From NCBI GenBank assembly GCA_002364005.1, contig DEXG01000014.1, positions 12,317 through 48,285 of the forward strand: 35,969 nt of DNA, given 5' to 3'. A program made the translations under genes and the position numbers. Below the pieces are notes generated by a model. The model worked only from the letters and a program-made list of their open reading frames with translations, did not search any database and was not told the origin of the DNA. The number at the start of each line of letters is the position of its first letter. Position 1 is the stretch's first letter. Shown here piece by piece: positions 33,629 to 35,969 of this stretch. Source of the stretch: Phycisphaerales bacterium UBA3190. GTDB taxonomy: Bacteria; Planctomycetota; Phycisphaerae; Phycisphaerales; UBA1924.

Positions 33629-35257
33629 TCAGACCCGGGAGTCTGTGAACGCACGCTCGGCGAGATCGATCGCGGCCCCGAGCGCGGCCGCCTTGTTCAC
33701 GGTCTCTTTATACTCAAGTTCGGGCAGCGAATCGGCAACGATGCCACCGGCCGCCTGGATGTGGAACTCCCAGGCCCCGTCGGGGTTCGACTCGTCGAAG
33801 CGATCGACGGGAACCACCATGGTGCGGAGGGTCAGGGCGATGTCCATCTGCTTGTCGAGCGAGACCCACCCAAGACCGCCGCCGTAGGGTCCGCGCCGGA
33901 CCTTCTCCAGCTCGTCGATGATCTGCATCGCCCGAACCTTGGGCGCCCCGCTGATCGTGCCTACGGGCAAAGCCGCCCGCAGGGCGTCCCAGCAGTCGAG
34001 CCCGTCGCGGATCACGCCCGTCACGGTCGAGGAGATGTGCATCACATGCGAGTAGCGTTCGATCTGCATCAGCTCGCTGAGCTCAATCGTCCCCGGCTTG
34101 GCAACCACGCCCACATCGTTGCGGCCCAGGTCCACGAGCATCGCGTGCTCGCTGATCTCTTTGGGATCGTTGAGCAGGTCACGCTCCATCGCCAGATCGT
34201 CCTCGGGCGTGCGCCCGCGCCGACGCGTGCCCGCCAGCGGGCGGTTGGTCACGATCGCCCGGCCGTGCTCGTCGTTGCGTACGCGGCAGAGGATCTCGGG
34301 GCTCGACGCGACCAGGATGCACCCGCCGGTCTGCATGTAGACCATGTACGGCGACGGGTTGACCGCTCGGAGCGACCGGTACACATCGAACGGGTCGGCA
34401 TTGGCCCGTCGCTCGAAGCGATGACCCAGCACCACCTGAAAGATATCGCCCGCCTCGATGTACTCGCGTGCCCGCTCGATCATCGACGCGTGCTCTTCGT
34501 GCGTCGTGTTGCAGGGCATCGGCTCGTTGCGGCTCGGCTTGCTGCTGGGCACGCGTCCGAGCGTCAGGGGCTTGGAGTGCTCCTGCACACGGGTCGCCAG
34601 GCGGTCCAGGTCCGACAGGGCCGATTCGTACCGAGCCGCAGGATCGTCGCTGGGCGAGACGCGCACGAGCTTGACCAGGTGCACGAGCTTCTCGACATGA
34701 TCGAAGATGACGAGTTCGTCGTAGAAGCCGAAGCTGATGTCGGGGAGGTTGCGATCGTCCTTGGGGGCGTGCTCGAAGCCGAGCTTCTTGGGCTCGGCAT
34801 AGCGGACCGAGTCGTAGGCGCTGTATCCGAACCAGCCGCCGAGCACGCAGTCGGGGAGCAGCCCCTGCTCGTGGGCGTTGGGTGGGGTGTGGTAGGCCCA
34901 CTGTTCGCTGATGGCACGCAGATCCGCCAGCGGATCGCCCGAGCCGCTGGTCGTTTCCTGCTTTTGCTCATGATCGACAAGCGTGACGGCGTTCTTTCGT
35001 GCGGTGAACTCGATGACCGGGTGGGCCCCGAGGATCGAGTGGCGTCCCTGCTGATCGCCATTCTCGACCGATTCGAGCAGGAACGAGGGAGCTGTCCGCT
35101 GGTCGCTTGAGACGAGCCGACGGTACGCGAGCACCGGCGTGAGCTGGTCGGCCAGCACCCTGATCGCCAGCGGAACCACGACCATCGACGCGTCGGGCGA
35201 CGACTGGCGGGCGTGCTGGACGGCTTGGACAAAATCGTTTCGGTCGCTGCTGGGCAT
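33629..35257 (-). CDS. trpE: Anthranilate synthase component I
   Basis: Converts chorismate to anthranilate, the first step of tryptophan synthesis, with a glutaminase partner. The tryptophan-binding site for feedback inhibition is kept: SFLLESVENG (residues 58-67), where LLES is the typical motif. Active-site and family motifs are PSPYMVYMQTGG, SSPEIL, TNRPLAGTRRRG, LVDLGRNDVG, GTISGAPKVRAMQIIDELE and RGPYGGGLGWVS. The 542 residues match. The ATG at 35257 is chosen; the frame also contains TTG at 35266. No trpG/pabA partner or other trp gene is adjacent, and no Trp-rich leader is seen in the 54-nt gap to the divergent gene. The alternative is PabB, but the tryptophan motif favours TrpE. Confidence 0.92.
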   Translation of the reverse strand: MPSSDRNDFVQAVQHARQSSPDASMVVVPLAIRVLADQLTPVLAYRRLVSSDQRTAPSFLLESVENGDQQGRHSILGAHPVIEFTARKNAVTLVDHEQKQETTSGSGDPLADLRAISEQWAYHTPPNAHEQGLLPDCVLGGWFGYSAYDSVRYAEPKKLGFEHAPKDDRNLPDISFGFYDELVIFDHVEKLVHLVKLVRVSPSDDPAARYESALSDLDRLATRVQEHSKPLTLGRVPSSKPSRNEPMPCNTTHEEHASMIERAREYIEAGDIFQVVLGHRFERRANADPFDVYRSLRAVNPSPYMVYMQTGGCILVASSPEILCRVRNDEHGRAIVTNRPLAGTRRRGRTPEDDLAMERDLLNDPKEISEHAMLVDLGRNDVGVVAKPGTIELSELMQIERYSHVMHISSTVTGVIRDGLDCWDALRAALPVGTISGAPKVRAMQIIDELEKVRRGPYGGGLGWVSLDKQMDIALTLRTMVVPVDRFDESNPDGAWEFHIQAAGGIVADSLPELEYKETVNKAAALGAAIDLAERAFTDSRV

Positions 35258-35311
35258 CGGGATCAAGTCTATGCGAAGAACACACGGGGCATGAGGGCCG
35301 TACGATGGTGT

Positions 35312-35969
35312 ATGAAACGAGTAACCCCGTGCGTATTCTGTCTGTCGTTGATGATGTGTGCCGGGGGTGCTCGTTCACAGCCGAGCGATCCGGGATCGAC
35401 CACGGTGAAAGTCACCAAGGATTCGAGTGCGGATTCGAATACCACCCAGAGCGGGCAGGTCTCGGGTTCGCTGAGCGAGCTGTTCGAACGGATCGAAGAC
35501 GCCGAGGTCATCCGCCGGGCGGGTCTTAAAGCATCCCTGCTGCGTCAGGTCCAGCAGACCCTCCCCTTCGTGGTGGTGGTAGACGACGCCCCGAGCTATC
35601 TCTACGCGATCAGCCAGTGGGAAGCGATGCTCCGATTCCCGGTCCTCTGGGACGATGGGAGCGTTGAATCACGCGAGCACATCGCACGCTTTGTGCGTGC
35701 GTACCAACCCGAGAAAGTGTTGCGCCTCGAAGACGACGGCGATTGGCAGTTCGGAGGCACCAGGGACGACCGGGCCGCGAGCATTGAAAAGGCACTGGCC
35801 AAGGCCCTCAGCGAGCAACGCAACGACTGGCGTGACTCGATCAAGTCCATCAACGATCAGGGGATCGTGAGCCCGGGCGTGGTGCTCACCGACCCGGGCG
35901 ATGACGCCTGGCCCGCGGCCCTTGCGCTGGCGGCGGGGCGGTTCCAGCCCATCGGTTTCATGACCAAGC
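35312..35969 (+). CDS. Secreted protein, partial (runs off right edge)
   Basis: The reading frame from the ATG at 35312 remains open through the end of the window, giving 219 codons without a stop. A signal peptide (MKRVTPCVFCLSLMMCAGGA, cut near SQ) is followed by a Ser/Thr-rich linker and a globular part. That part has FVVVVDDAPSYLYAISQW, RFPVLWDDGSVESREHIARF and VRAYQPEKVLRLEDDGDWQ, without a family I recognise. It is divergent from trpE, with a 54-nt gap. TACGAT ends 5 nt before the ATG, so a short leader is possible. The true end and function need the next sequence. Confidence 0.7.
   Translation, partial: MKRVTPCVFCLSLMMCAGGARSQPSDPGSTTVKVTKDSSADSNTTQSGQVSGSLSELFERIEDAEVIRRAGLKASLLRQVQQTLPFVVVVDDAPSYLYAISQWEAMLRFPVLWDDGSVESREHIARFVRAYQPEKVLRLEDDGDWQFGGTRDDRAASIEKALAKALSEQRNDWRDSIKSINDQGIVSPGVVLTDPGDDAWPAALALAAGRFQPIGFMTK

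Noticed and set aside
33572..35110. Plus-strand ORF of 512 residues over trpE
   Set aside because: Shadow of trpE; no independent motifs, and trpE is complete on the minus strand.

Overview
The window is a GC-rich bacterial chromosome segment, most likely from a planctomycete of the Phycisphaerales type. The signs are a HYExAFE-family protein, a GC-type dockerin-anchored protein with the terminal residues N-A-G-C, a PEP-CTERM-like secreted protein ending in R-R-K-R, a flagellin, and a long signal peptidase I with an inserted beta-rich domain. Nothing indicates a phage, transposon or plasmid. The gene set (rnpA, yidD, parB with nearby parS-like sites, a DciA-like protein, HU) suggests a region near the replication origin, although no origin could be identified.

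Layout. Positions 133-12125 carry a co-directional minus-strand array. In order of transcription it holds rnpA, yidD, a TetR regulator, a cysteine desulfurase, a DUF4190-like membrane protein, MlaF, MlaD, a lipase-like hydrolase, the HYExAFE protein, three small membrane proteins, RicT and signal peptidase I. Positions 12126-12964 have no gene but contain strong hairpins, including an intrinsic terminator just upstream of rnpA. Next come a PEP-CTERM-like protein, NhaA and ClpB (12965-17995), an intergenic region with a 6S-like RNA candidate (18221-18401), a small lipoprotein, and a coiled-coil/winged-helix-like protein. Positions 19731-23835 form the segregation and replication block: ParB, a Nudix hydrolase, a soluble histidine-kinase-like protein, an ABC ATPase and a DciA-like protein. 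Two identical 16-bp parS-like sites lie inside the Nudix and kinase genes. A second structured RNA candidate with its own promoter and terminator follows (23925-24176), then flagellin, a zinc-ribbon membrane protein, a prepilin-like protein, ComEC, a 2-hydroxyacid dehydrogenase, HU, two unknown envelope proteins, a GC-type dockerin protein, TrpE, and a secreted protein cut by the right edge.

How the genes fit together. RnpA/YidD (RNA processing and membrane insertion), signal peptidase, the MlaFD lipid-transport pieces and the lipase concern the cell envelope. ParB, parS, DciA and HU concern chromosome replication and segregation. ComEC and the prepilin-like protein may serve DNA uptake or type IV pilus/type II secretion functions.

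The observations most worth checking are: the parS pair in two different reading frames, three structured RNA candidates, -10-like hexamers exactly 6 nt before the start codon of several genes lacking Shine-Dalgarno sequences (leaderless mRNAs), direct repeats with about one-and-two-turn (20-21 bp) spacing upstream of clpB, HU and the 30985 gene, and the large insertion in signal peptidase I. All calls come from reading the sequence; no database search was run.
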